Below, piece after piece: positions 1 to 7,945 of a stretch of 64,000 bases of DNA. A model generated the notes under the pieces. It had not been told where the DNA came from, ran no database searches, and worked only from the letters and a program-made list of their open reading frames with translations. This DNA comes from Ravibacter arvi. Lineage in GTDB: Bacteria > Bacteroidota > Bacteroidia > Cytophagales > Spirosomataceae. A program made the translations under genes and the position numbers. Positions within the stretch are counted from its first letter, which is position 1, and the number at the start of each line of letters is the position of its first letter. The stretch spans positions 173,947 through 237,946 of the forward strand of contig NZ_BAABEY010000033.1 of NCBI RefSeq assembly GCF_039540405.1, given 5' to 3'.

Positions 1-2
1 AT

Positions 3-1742
3 CAAGGGGAGCAGTACCTGGATTTCGAATGGCCTCACATTAAAGCGACTGACTATCTCTTGTTTACCAGGACAGGCGACAGAGCAAAAGTAGATGATCT
101 GAACCGGCGGCGTGACGGCGCATTGAATGCACTGATGATGGCCGAGCTGACGGAAGGAAAAGGACGCTTCCTGGATGATCTCATCAACGGCGTCTTCTCT
201 ACCTGTCAGACAACCTACTGGGGATCTTCCGCGCATTTCTACCTTTATGGGTACGAGGGGGGGCTCGATAATCCCACTACCATTCTGCCCGATATTGAAA
301 ACCCGGTTATCGATATCTTTGGTAGTAATACTGCTGCTACACTGGCCTGGATATACCACTTTTTGCACGATGAGTTCGATAAAATAAGCCCGGTTATCTC
401 GCAAAGGATCAGGTATGAGATCAACTCCAAAATATTACAGCCCTATTACCAGAGAGACGATTTCTGGTGGCTGTTCGGGCGGAACGGAGACGGCAGGGTC
501 AACAACTGGAATCTCTGGTGCAACCTCAACCTGCTGAATGTGATCATGCTCATGGAAGACGACCCGTCCCGAAAGCTCGAAGCCGTTTATAAGAATCTTT
601 CTTCTGTAGATGTTTTCATCAATAATTACCCCCCTGACGGCTCCTGTAGCGAAGGACCCAGCTATTGGGGAGCGGCCGTAGGTAGACTTTTCACCTATCT
701 TGATCTGCTTCATCGTATGTCTGACGGCAGGATCGATATCTTCAAAAACGAGAAAATCAGGGATATGGGAAGATATATTTACCGTGTTTATATCAGCAAC
801 GGAACGTACTACACCAATTATGCTGACGCACCAGCCCGGATCAGCCAGGGCCCGGAACGGATTTTCAGAATAGGGCAGCTCATTGAAGATCAGGTTATGC
901 AGTCTTTCGGAGTCTTCCTCAAAAGCAGAAGCGGCGTGGACAGAAGGGGAGGAGCGTCTCTTGAAGATCTTTTCAGACCGGTAGACTGGGGAACGGTAAA
1001 ACTGGCTGAACCGCTTATTGCCGACTATTTCTTTCCCGACTGGGACATGGCTCTTGCGAGAGACAGGCAGGGTACAAATCACGGATTTTACTTTTCTGCT
1101 AAAGGGGGTAACAATGCCGAGCAGCACAACCACAACGATGTAGGTTCGTTTATGCTCTACTACAATGGACAACCAGTGTTCTTGGATGTCGGCGTGGGAA
1201 ATTATACGAAAGAGACTTTCGGAAAAGGACGATACAATATCTGGACCATGCAATCCAATTATCATAATCTTCCGGTGATAAACGGAGTCGGGCAAAAAAA
1301 TGGCGGCAATTTCAAAGCCACTGATTCAAAATACACCGCTTCTTCAGCTAAAGTCTCTTTCTCTACTGATATCTCAAAGGCGTACCCGACAGAAGCAAAG
1401 GTAACTTCCTGGATCAGAAGCTATACCCTTGAACGAGGCAAAAGGTTTGTGATCAACGATCACTACCGGCTTACCGAAAATAAGGGTGGAAATACCGTCA
1501 ATTTTATGACAAACCTTCTCTGCAGTCTTCACGGACCAGGCGTTGTAAAGTTGGAAGGTAAAGATTTCTTGCTGCATATGAAATATGATGCCGCTTTGCT
1601 GAAAGCCACGATCGAAGACTTTGACATTACAGATTCAAAACTCCGGGCCGGCGTTGGCGAAAAAGTCTCCCGGCTAGTTTTTGAGTTACAGGGTGATCAA
1701 TTAGATGGTAATACCGAATTTGAAGTTGTTGCAAGCAAATGA
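3..1742 (+). CDS. Heparinase II/III-like polysaccharide lyase (5' end missing)
   Basis: The reading frame is open to the left edge of the window, so this is the C-terminal part of a larger protein. Seen: a long aromatic-rich alpha-helical region (WWLFGRNGDGRVNNWN), then the motif QHNHNDVGSF around nucleotide 1120, followed by a beta-rich half with FLDVGVGNYT. The His-Asn-His-Asn-Asp motif followed by a beta-sandwich is typical of heparinase II/III-like lyases (PF07940), which cleave uronate-containing polysaccharides by beta-elimination. The probable location is the periplasm, but the signal peptide lies outside the window. The next intact gene downstream is a FAD oxidoreductase on the same strand. 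Substrate cannot be told; heparin is only the family name. Family assignment is fairly secure, specificity is not. Confidence 0.8.
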   Translation, partial: QGEQYLDFEWPHIKATDYLLFTRTGDRAKVDDLNRRRDGALNALMMAELTEGKGRFLDDLINGVFSTCQTTYWGSSAHFYLYGYEGGLDNPTTILPDIENPVIDIFGSNTAATLAWIYHFLHDEFDKISPVISQRIRYEINSKILQPYYQRDDFWWLFGRNGDGRVNNWNLWCNLNLLNVIMLMEDDPSRKLEAVYKNLSSVDVFINNYPPDGSCSEGPSYWGAAVGRLFTYLDLLHRMSDGRIDIFKNEKIRDMGRYIYRVYISNGTYYTNYADAPARISQGPERIFRIGQLIEDQVMQSFGVFLKSRSGVDRRGGASLEDLFRPVDWGTVKLAEPLIADYFFPDWDMALARDRQGTNHGFYFSAKGGNNAEQHNHNDVGSFMLYYNGQPVFLDVGVGNYTKETFGKGRYNIWTMQSNYHNLPVINGVGQKNGGNFKATDSKYTASSAKVSFSTDISKAYPTEAKVTSWIRSYTLERGKRFVINDHYRLTENKGGNTVNFMTNLLCSLHGPGVVKLEGKDFLLHMKYDAALLKATIEDFDITDSKLRAGVGEKVSRLVFELQGDQLDGNTEFEVVASK

Positions 1743-2034
1743 AATACTTTTTTTCTCCCCCTTTTTGCTTGCTCCCGACGTTAACATGCCGGCTTCTACC
1801 GGAGATACCTTCGACCGGCGGGTAAGCAGTGTGCTTTCTCGTATTCGTCCGCCACAGTTCCTTGATTACACTGAGGAGGGAACTTTTCGTCCGCTTTTGA
1901 CGGGATTACTTACGGCTGGTGGCTGTCCGCGTTACTCCCAAAGCCGATGGGCCAGGTGGTGGCGAATCGTGTTCTTGTTGGACAAAGCGACAAAGAGAAC
2001 GAAGCCGAGTTGCCGGGCTATTAATAAAGAATAA
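1739..2034 (+). pseudogene. Decayed secreted-enzyme fragment, possibly GH28-like
   Basis: An ATG at 1739 overlaps the stop of the lyase gene and begins a signal-peptide-like stretch (MKYFFSP), but that frame stops within 90 bases. An overlapping frame continues with RRVSSVLSRIRPPQF, which resembles the conserved start of glycoside hydrolase family 28 (pectinase) proteins. Further pieces reminiscent of that family (ADGPGGG, and CRAINKE just before the stop) lie in different frames and out of the expected order. I read this as the frameshifted and internally deleted remnant of a secreted carbohydrate-active enzyme. The family assignment is weak. It occupies the 315-base gap between the lyase and the oxidoreductase. 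Confidence 0.3.
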
Positions 2035-2057
2035 GATCATTTAAATAACTTATAAAA

Positions 2058-3440
2058 ATGCAAAGAAGAAATTTCATATCTGCAGCGCTAGCCGGTATGA
2101 CCGGCTTGCCCCTGGTTTCGGGCGCTGTCATCGGCCAGACAACTTATCAGGGTACAGACAGCCTGAACGAACCGGCACGGGATATTCCTGTTGCCGGGGA
2201 TTTCGATGTGGTTGTCTGCGGCGCCGGGCCTGCCGGTGTTGCCGCCGCAATAGAAGCGGGAAGAACCGGAGCCAAAACATTGCTACTGGAAGTACACGGC
2301 TGCCTGGGCGGCGTCTGGACTTCCGGAAACCTGACATGGATCCTGGACAACAAAAACAAGTCCGGTATAGTGGAAGAGATCAAAAATGAATTACGACAAC
2401 GGGGTGGGAGCGCTACCGTACCTACCGGTAACTCGTTTTCGTTTGATGCGGAGCACATGAAATTACTTTTGGAGGAAATGTGCCTTAAAGCAGGAGTCAC
2501 GATCAGATTGTTTACGCGGCTGGTCTCTACTGCTGGTAAAGACGGAAGGCTTACGCACGTGGTCACAGAATCGAAATCTGGAAGAGAGGCGTGGGCAGGA
2601 AAAATTTTTATCGACTGTAGTGGCGACGGAGACCTGGCGGCGCGCGCAGGATGCGGTTTTGATTACGGTGACAGCGCCGGACAGGGACAACCCATGAGCA
2701 TGCTCTGTCTGATAACCGGAGTGCATTACCAGGAAATAAAGGAATTTATCCGGGACGAAGCAGATAGCAAGTCCGGGTCACAGTCCAAGAAACGACTGGA
2801 AAAGGCCATCATACAAGGCGGGCATACACCTTCTTATGCCAGGCCGAGTATCCACCCGATATTTGACGACCTCCATATGCTGATGGCCAATCATGAATAT
2901 GGTTTCAAGGGAACGGATGCCTTCCAGGTTACAGAGGCTACACTTAGGGGAAGGGCAGAAGTCCATAAAATTATTAATAGTCTCAGATCGCTGGGAGGGA
3001 GCTGGAAAAACCTGCGACTTGTTTCCACCGCCGAGCAGATAGGCGTACGGGAAAGCAGGAGGATTCATGGTTTGCATACCGTTTCCCGGGAAGATCTGAT
3101 CAAGGGAGCCCGCTATCACGACGCAGTATGCAGGGTGACTTTCGGAGTAGATGTACATTCGGTCGAGAGGTCTCACGAAAATACAACCAACTATAACAGA
3201 GGTATTCCCAGTAAGCCGTACGATATACCCCTGAGGGCGTTGATTGCAAAAGACGTCAAAGGGCTCATGATGGCCGGAAGATGTATCAGCGGAGATTTCG
3301 TGGCGCATTCCAGCTACCGTGTTACGGGGAATGCGGCAATTATGGGGCAGGCTGCCGGCAGGGTAGCAGCGATTGCGGCACAAAGGAGTCTTCTCCCGCA
3401 GGAGGTGAGGTGGACGGACGTCAACTGGTCAGTCAACTAA
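2058..3440 (+). CDS. FAD-dependent oxidoreductase, exported (FAD_oxidored family)
   Basis: The 460-residue protein opens with a twin-arginine-like signal (QRRNFISAALAGMTG), fitting export of a folded cofactor-bound enzyme. A Rossmann dinucleotide motif, GAGPAG, is at residues 55-60 with the usual acidic residue E78 after the second strand. The C-terminal part carries MMAGRCISGDFVAHSS and MGQAAGRVAA, the second FAD-contact region typical of PF12831 oxidoreductases often found in Bacteroidota polysaccharide loci. It lies 315 bases after a polysaccharide lyase, which suggests a role in sugar or uronate metabolism. The substrate is unknown. A second, different member of the same broad family is encoded at 58361-60163. 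Confidence 0.8.
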   Translation: MQRRNFISAALAGMTGLPLVSGAVIGQTTYQGTDSLNEPARDIPVAGDFDVVVCGAGPAGVAAAIEAGRTGAKTLLLEVHGCLGGVWTSGNLTWILDNKNKSGIVEEIKNELRQRGGSATVPTGNSFSFDAEHMKLLLEEMCLKAGVTIRLFTRLVSTAGKDGRLTHVVTESKSGREAWAGKIFIDCSGDGDLAARAGCGFDYGDSAGQGQPMSMLCLITGVHYQEIKEFIRDEADSKSGSQSKKRLEKAIIQGGHTPSYARPSIHPIFDDLHMLMANHEYGFKGTDAFQVTEATLRGRAEVHKIINSLRSLGGSWKNLRLVSTAEQIGVRESRRIHGLHTVSREDLIKGARYHDAVCRVTFGVDVHSVERSHENTTNYNRGIPSKPYDIPLRALIAKDVKGLMMAGRCISGDFVAHSSYRVTGNAAIMGQAAGRVAAIAAQRSLLPQEVRWTDVNWSVN

Positions 3441-3506
3441 CGGATTTGTCACTCAGCAAGGGATCAGTTGGGCTTTCCTGCAGCTGTTTCAGCCGGACAG
3501 CGGGTT

Positions 3507-3536
3507 GCAGTGGCGCCCGGCCCCGGGTGCCACTGC
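3507..3536. terminator. GC-rich hairpin between convergent genes
   Basis: Two 14-base arms (GCAGTGGCGCCCGG at 3507-3520 and its complement at 3523-3536, with one G-T wobble) are separated by two bases. A short T run (TTTT) follows at 3542-3545 on the plus strand. The hairpin sits between the convergent oxidoreductase and LytTR genes, so it may end transcription from the left. The U tract is short, so termination is inferred rather than certain. Confidence 0.45.
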
Positions 3537-3654
3537 CGTACGTTTTGGATCAGCCGGTATTCGTTATTATAGTGGGCACCGTGGGTAAGCCAGGCCCCTG
3601 TACCGCCCGCTCCGGGTAGAAGCCGGGTACGGCCACCCAGGGAACTGGCCGCTT

Positions 3655-4395
3655 TTACTTGCGTTGATTGAGAATCCGGGACTCTATTGCCTTCAGAAAG
3701 GCTTTGCGGTAAGCTTCTCCGATGGGTAACCGGTGAGCGCCCACCTGAATTTCGTTGCCCTCCACCATCGTAATTTTGTGGATTGGCACCAGATACGAAT
3801 GATGCGTTCGAATGAAATGAGAGCTCGGTAATTTCTCCTCTAGGTCCTTTAACGTCGAGAGCGTGATGATACGGCCGGTCGGCAGGCAAAAGGAAACATA
3901 ATTACCCAAGCCCTCGATGTAGTCAATCTCCGGCAGGGAAATGCGAACGATCTTACCCCGTGTCTCCGTTTTGACAAACAGGAAATCATTGTCGGGAGGC
4001 GGCCTGTCGAGCCCCGCAACCGGCATGGGTACGGTGGCTGTACTTTGCCGGTCCATCGCTTTCTGCACGGCGCTTAAAAATCTCTCGAAGCGAACAGGTT
4101 TCAGCAGGTAGTCGACTACACTGAATTCATAACCCTCCAGAGCGTATTCCGAATAGGCTGTGGTAAGGATAACGGGTACCTTGCCGCCCAACAGTTTTAG
4201 AAACTGCATGCCGTCCAATTCCGGCATGTGAATGTCCAGAAACAACAGGTCAATGCGGTGCTTTTGGACATACTGAAAGGCTTCGAGAGGACTCGTCGTA
4301 GACCACTTCACATGCAGCAGGGGTATTTTATCAATGTGCAATTTCAACAAATCGATCGCATGCTGCTCATCATCCACTATTAAACAGTTTATCAT
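3655..4395 (-). CDS. LytTR-type response regulator
   Basis: The 246-residue protein has an N-terminal receiver domain with acidic residues at D8-D9, the phospho-acceptor D54 (LFLDIHMPELDG) and a conserved KPVRFERF segment. Residues ~140-240 form a LytTR DNA-binding domain (DYIEGLGNYV, FIRTHHSYLV). The ATG overlaps the last base of the upstream kinase gene, so the two are translationally coupled and form a LytS/LytR-type two-component system. In Bacteroidota such pairs usually control nearby or cell-surface genes. The tandem NlpE-like genes on the other side of the kinase are possible targets, but no operator was identified. Confidence 0.92.
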   Translation of the reverse strand: MINCLIVDDEQHAIDLLKLHIDKIPLLHVKWSTTSPLEAFQYVQKHRIDLLFLDIHMPELDGMQFLKLLGGKVPVILTTAYSEYALEGYEFSVVDYLLKPVRFERFLSAVQKAMDRQSTATVPMPVAGLDRPPPDNDFLFVKTETRGKIVRISLPEIDYIEGLGNYVSFCLPTGRIITLSTLKDLEEKLPSSHFIRTHHSYLVPIHKITMVEGNEIQVGAHRLPIGEAYRKAFLKAIESRILNQRK

Positions 4396-5402
4396 CAGTT
4401 AAGAGTTAAGTGAAGGGATACCCGGTAATCGTCCCGTCCGTTTTCGATGACTAAAGTGTGGGCCTTTGGATAAGCCAGCTCCAGCCGGTTGCGGACATTT
4501 GGTAGTCCAATCCCACTGGATCGTTCCTTGCGGCCGCTGCTCTTCCGGTTGCTCACCGAAAAAAAGAGCTCTGTGGCATTTACCTGCAGTTGGATGCAAA
4601 GCGGGTGATCGGGATCATCGAGCCGGCCGTGCTTAAAGGCGTTTTCTACAAAGGTAATCAGCAGTAACGGCATAATCGAATAGCCATTCAGACTACCACC
4701 CACCTCGAATTTGATGTGCAGACGGTGCTCAAAACGAAACTGGTGAATCTGGATGAAGTTCCGCAGGTGAGCCACTTCCCTGGACAAATCCACCTGTCCG
4801 TTCTCGCCGGCTTCCTCCAGCGAATAGCGCATCATATCGGAAAGATCGGCGATAGCCTCCGACAATTCCCGGGACAGGGGCAAGGCTTTAGTATAGAGAA
4901 AGCTCAGGGTATTGTAGAGAAAATGGGGGTTGATCTGATTTTTGAGTGAGGCCAGCCGGGCATTAAGCACCGCTTTTTCTAGCAACTGCTGGTTTTGTTC
5001 GATCTCATGGTTGCGGCGGGCATACCAGTAGGCAAAGCTGATCCCAATAAACATCAGGTTGAGCCGGAACTGGTTCCAGAACGTAATGCTCGAAAAGGAA
5101 TCATCGAGCAGATGCTGACCGCTCATGTGGTTGGCCAGCTGGGCCAGCCAAAATCGTAACCCCACGGCCATAAGACTGACCAAGCTCAACCCGATAATGA
5201 GCGCGCCATAGCGTTTTTGGGGCAAATAAAACGGAAATAACCAACCGATTGCGGCATAAAAAATGGCGATTACCGGCAAAAAGCTCGCTCCACTTTTCGC
5301 CAGAAAATCCGCATCCAGCTCATCTGCCCCGAAGGCGATGACCAGCACGTAAGCCAGCCATCCGAGTACGTGGGTAAGGATTCTGTTTTTATACTTTGTC
5401 AT
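4395..5402 (-). CDS. LytS/YehU-type sensor histidine kinase
   Basis: The protein has four predicted membrane helices in the first ~140 residues, a short coiled-coil linker (NHEIEQNQQLLEKAV), then the His_kinase (PF06580) signature NQINPHFLYNTLSFL with the phospho-acceptor His, and an HATPase domain (LLLITFVENAFKHG; SSGIGLPNVRNRL). The frame extends upstream to 5429, but a TATCTTTG promoter element at 5410-5417 lies inside that extension, so I take the ATG at 5402 (MTKYKNRIL) as the start. It partners with the LytTR regulator that begins at its stop codon. The signal sensed is unknown; there is no extracellular sensor domain beyond the membrane helices. Confidence 0.9.
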   Translation of the reverse strand: MTKYKNRILTHVLGWLAYVLVIAFGADELDADFLAKSGASFLPVIAIFYAAIGWLFPFYLPQKRYGALIIGLSLVSLMAVGLRFWLAQLANHMSGQHLLDDSFSSITFWNQFRLNLMFIGISFAYWYARRNHEIEQNQQLLEKAVLNARLASLKNQINPHFLYNTLSFLYTKALPLSRELSEAIADLSDMMRYSLEEAGENGQVDLSREVAHLRNFIQIHQFRFEHRLHIKFEVGGSLNGYSIMPLLLITFVENAFKHGRLDDPDHPLCIQLQVNATELFFSVSNRKSSGRKERSSGIGLPNVRNRLELAYPKAHTLVIENGRDDYRVSLHLTLN

Positions 5403-5409
5403 ACCGGCA

Positions 5410-5417
5410 CAAAGATA
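5410..5417 (-). promoter_or_regulatory. -7 promoter element (TATCTTTG) of kinase gene
   Basis: On the minus strand TATCTTTG matches the Bacteroidota -7 consensus TAnnTTTG and ends 7 bases before the ATG at 5402. This implies an almost leaderless transcript and rules out the longer start at 5429. No good -33 box was found. Confidence 0.4.
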
Positions 5418-5561
5418 GCCATGGGCCAACGAACCTGCTTCTGATCAGCTGCTTATTACACCATCGGACTACCTGGCAGGATAGACGCCAGCCTAACATG
5501 GATAGTTCCGTTTATCCCGTCAAATACGGGACTTGTCCGTATAGCTCAGGCATCGGTCAAA

Positions 5562-5569
5562 TAAGTTTG
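5562..5569 (+). promoter_or_regulatory. -7 promoter element (TAAGTTTG) of NlpE-like pair
   Basis: TAAGTTTG matches TAnnTTTG and lies 66 bases before the ATG at 5636, in the divergent gap with the kinase. The nearest upstream TTG (5533-5535) is 26 bases away, longer than the usual spacer, so support is partial. Confidence 0.35.
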
Positions 5570-5635
5570 CATGGCTGAAACCGGTGGCCCATATTTGGTT
5601 CTTCTTAACATCAAGGATCAAACCACCTGTTAATA

Positions 5636-6223
5636 ATGAATCACAGAAACGTCTTCCGAATGCTTTTGTTTCTGGCCTTGGTTCCCCTGGCCGGCTACAA
5701 GACTATTGACGGTACTAATCAGGCATTGACCGGCCCTGTCACGGCTAATGTCCGCCAATGGGAACAGTTGCTCCAGGAGGCGACTCAGGTCATCCCGGCC
5801 GGTTCGTCGGTAGCAGGCGTGTTTGGGGCAACCAGCCCGTGCGGGGCAGCAGTCCGACCTTTGCACGGCGTTGCGGCAGCAGGCCCCTGTGACCTGCTCA
5901 ACTGGCGACTGACACTTTACGAAGATACTCAGACTCACTTGCCGACGGTCTTCACTTTAGCCAGCGAGTCCATGTATTTTGTCGATAACCGCACCATCCG
6001 AACGACGGGTAAACGTTTGGTTACGGGTAGGTGGAGTCGTAACCAGGAGCGAACGTCAACCCGCGTTTCCACCGTCTACCACCTTCAGGGGACTCAGCAG
6101 GGTGCGTTCTTGGCATTGAGGCTGATTCATCCGGCGCTGCTGCATCCAACGGGACCAGACGGCACGCTGCTGGTTGGAACGGCCGGCGCGAGCTATACCC
6201 TCAGTAAATTAAAAGAACTATGA
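5636..6223 (+). CDS. Secreted NlpE-like hypothetical protein, copy 1
   Basis: The 195-residue protein has an N-terminal hydrophobic signal (FRMLLFLALVPLAG) with no lipobox Cys. The core VAGVFGATSPCG...CDLLNWRLTLYED resembles the copper-resistance lipoprotein NlpE N-terminal beta-barrel family, whose members start with a 'G.F.G..PC.DC' motif and bind or sense at the envelope. The paired CxxC of true NlpE proteins is not conserved: the two cysteines are about 16-19 residues apart. The stop overlaps the next start (ATGA), and the downstream protein has the same architecture, so this is a tandem duplication in one operon. Function unknown; an envelope stress or ligand-binding role is only inferred. 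Confidence 0.6.
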   Translation: MNHRNVFRMLLFLALVPLAGYKTIDGTNQALTGPVTANVRQWEQLLQEATQVIPAGSSVAGVFGATSPCGAAVRPLHGVAAAGPCDLLNWRLTLYEDTQTHLPTVFTLASESMYFVDNRTIRTTGKRLVTGRWSRNQERTSTRVSTVYHLQGTQQGAFLALRLIHPALLHPTGPDGTLLVGTAGASYTLSKLKEL

Positions 6224-6732
6224 AAGCCATCCTGTTGCTGATTGCACTGTCTTATTGCTGCTTTTCATCGACTCAGTCCGTCGATCCGCCTTTCCGTCCG
6301 GCCACTACCGCATTACCGCTTTCCGTAGCGGACATACCCACCGGGCCAACGGTAGCGGGCGTCTTCGATGGGCGAACGCCCTGCCAAGAGATCGCCCAGG
6401 CCCTGAATCGGCCTGTGAGCTCGGATTGCTTTAAATTGAAATGGCGATTGGTGCTTTATCAACATCCACAAACCAGAACTCACACTACCTACCGGCTGGA
6501 AGGGACGCTGTATCGGCAGCGGGTCCGGGAAGGTAGCTGGACCCAGAAAACCGGAACAAAAACTGACTCGACGGCAACTGTATATCAGCTGGACCTCAAT
6601 GACCCGAACCAATCCGTATACCTGATGAAAGGCGACGAAAATGTTCTTTTTTTTCTGGGGAAAGACCGTGATTTGCTTATCGGCAACGCGGACTTTGGCT
6701 ATACGCTCAACAGGATCAGCCCAAAGAAGTAG
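6220..6732 (+). CDS. Secreted NlpE-like hypothetical protein, copy 2
   Basis: The 170-residue protein has a signal peptide (MKAILLLIALSYCCFSS). Its core TVAGVFDGRTPCQE...CFKLKWRLVLYQHPQT aligns closely with the preceding gene, and its C-terminal half shows the strand pattern of NlpE-like barrels (EGSWTQKTGT, VYQLDLND, DLLIGNADFGYTL). This copy keeps the family pattern better than copy 1. It overlaps copy 1 by four bases, implying translational coupling. The pair lies divergently from the LytS/LytR genes, which may control it. No catalytic residues were recognised. Confidence 0.62.
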   Translation: MKAILLLIALSYCCFSSTQSVDPPFRPATTALPLSVADIPTGPTVAGVFDGRTPCQEIAQALNRPVSSDCFKLKWRLVLYQHPQTRTHTTYRLEGTLYRQRVREGSWTQKTGTKTDSTATVYQLDLNDPNQSVYLMKGDENVLFFLGKDRDLLIGNADFGYTLNRISPKK

Positions 6733-6931
6733 TTAGTGGCATCAGTCTAAAAGAATGTGTCATGAAAATGGAGGATGAGTTGTGTAACTTATGCAGCCAT
6801 AGCAGGGTACCGCCGCGCCGTTGTTTCCTTTTTTTTCCTGCGGCATGACACTCTCGCCAGCTACGCTGTGAAGTATGCCCTATTTTTAATATTTTAAGCT
6901 CCTTATTCATTCTGAGAACTCGGATTTATGC

Positions 6932-7702
6932 CTAAATTAGATTCACAGACATGGCATATGCCAGGAGCCCGGCCGTGTTTAGGCTATTGGTCCTTCGCAT
7001 CATATTTTTTCGGTGGGTATTAATCGTATGCAGACTAAGGTTCAGTTTACCCGCGATTTGTTTGCTGCCATATCCCTCGGCAATAAAACGAAGGATCTGA
7101 ATTTCCCGTTTGCTTAGCAGCTTGTCTTCATCGATGTCCGGATGGAATTCTTTGTAACTCACAGTTTTCCAGTCGTGCAGTTCCTGGTCGTAGACATCAA
7201 TCTGCTGGAAGATTTTGGCTTTTGAAACTCCCTCCACCCAGTTAACGACACCATAATACCCAAGTGGCAATCCTGCGGAGTCTTTGTGCGTGATGCCATG
7301 CTGCTGGGAGAGATAACGAAGCTTTCCGTTGGCGTCGACCAAGGGGAGCCCCATACGGAATCTGACCGAACCTTCCTCAAGCTCCCGGTTTTCCTTCAGA
7401 AATTGAAATTGATCAGCCATCACTACACGGCATATCTCGTTGGGGACTTTCAAACGTGTCGCAATAAACTCTGCTCCGCCCTCTTTAAGTGCTTCCACGG
7501 CATGTCCTAAAGTACGGGATGTTCCCCTGCTCAGGAAAGGATATTCGGCGGAGGGAGCGTCGATGACAAAAGTCATATGTCCCCATCGGTCGATAAAGTC
7601 AGAATACCGGTGCAGGTTTTCAATGAAAAGCCCATAGTCTTTTGAAGGTTGCATGCTCACCGAAGTCGACTTCAGGTACTCGAGGAAAGTAGGGGTTTGC
7701 AT
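6932..7702 (-). CDS. LuxR-type transcriptional regulator with PAS-like sensor region
   Basis: The 256-residue protein ends in a clear LuxR/GerE helix-turn-helix at residues ~196-245 (LSKREIQILRFIAEGYGSKQIAGKLNLS, shown here only by its ends: LSKREIQIL and QIAGKLNLSLHTINTHR). Residues ~90-165 resemble a PAS fold (FRMGLPLVDANGKLRYL, LGYYGVVNWVEG). There is no receiver domain or membrane segment, so it is a cytosolic one-component regulator. It is divergent from the metalloprotease gene at 7946. The 243-base gap between them holds an 18-bp palindrome-like element (7783-7800) that recurs upstream of other genes in this window, making this protein a candidate to bind it. Confidence 0.82.
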   Translation of the reverse strand: MQTPTFLEYLKSTSVSMQPSKDYGLFIENLHRYSDFIDRWGHMTFVIDAPSAEYPFLSRGTSRTLGHAVEALKEGGAEFIATRLKVPNEICRVVMADQFQFLKENRELEEGSVRFRMGLPLVDANGKLRYLSQQHGITHKDSAGLPLGYYGVVNWVEGVSKAKIFQQIDVYDQELHDWKTVSYKEFHPDIDEDKLLSKREIQILRFIAEGYGSKQIAGKLNLSLHTINTHRKNMMRRTNSLNTAGLLAYAMSVNLI

Positions 7703-7782
7703 ACCAATGTTATTAAGAGGTGAGTTAAATAGAATGGTTCAAGAACGGGACTGGTCAGGATTCGTATACGTCTACTGTAAAT

Positions 7783-7800
7783 ATACCTAGAAATGAGTAT
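7783..7800. promoter_or_regulatory. Palindrome-like operator candidate, site A
   Basis: ATACCTAGAAATGAGTAT fits the pattern ATACC-N8-nGTAT shared by four intergenic sites in this window (A-D). It lies 81 bases upstream of the LuxR-type gene (minus) and 146 bases upstream of the metalloprotease gene (plus). Binding protein unknown. Confidence 0.45.
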
Positions 7801-7945
7801 TGACGATGAGCCTGACGGTGTTTTTCTTTGTGAAAGAATTGTAGCCCAGTAGTAATCGGGTTATAGAAGGAAAATCCGGACCGATTAATACTATACGCAA
7901 CTCTCGTATATAGATAGCGACCACCTCTTTACCCGCGGAATTACC

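Noticed and set aside
435..1295. Long minus-strand ORF of 286 codons
   Set aside because: It is the antisense shadow of the polysaccharide lyase, with no family features.
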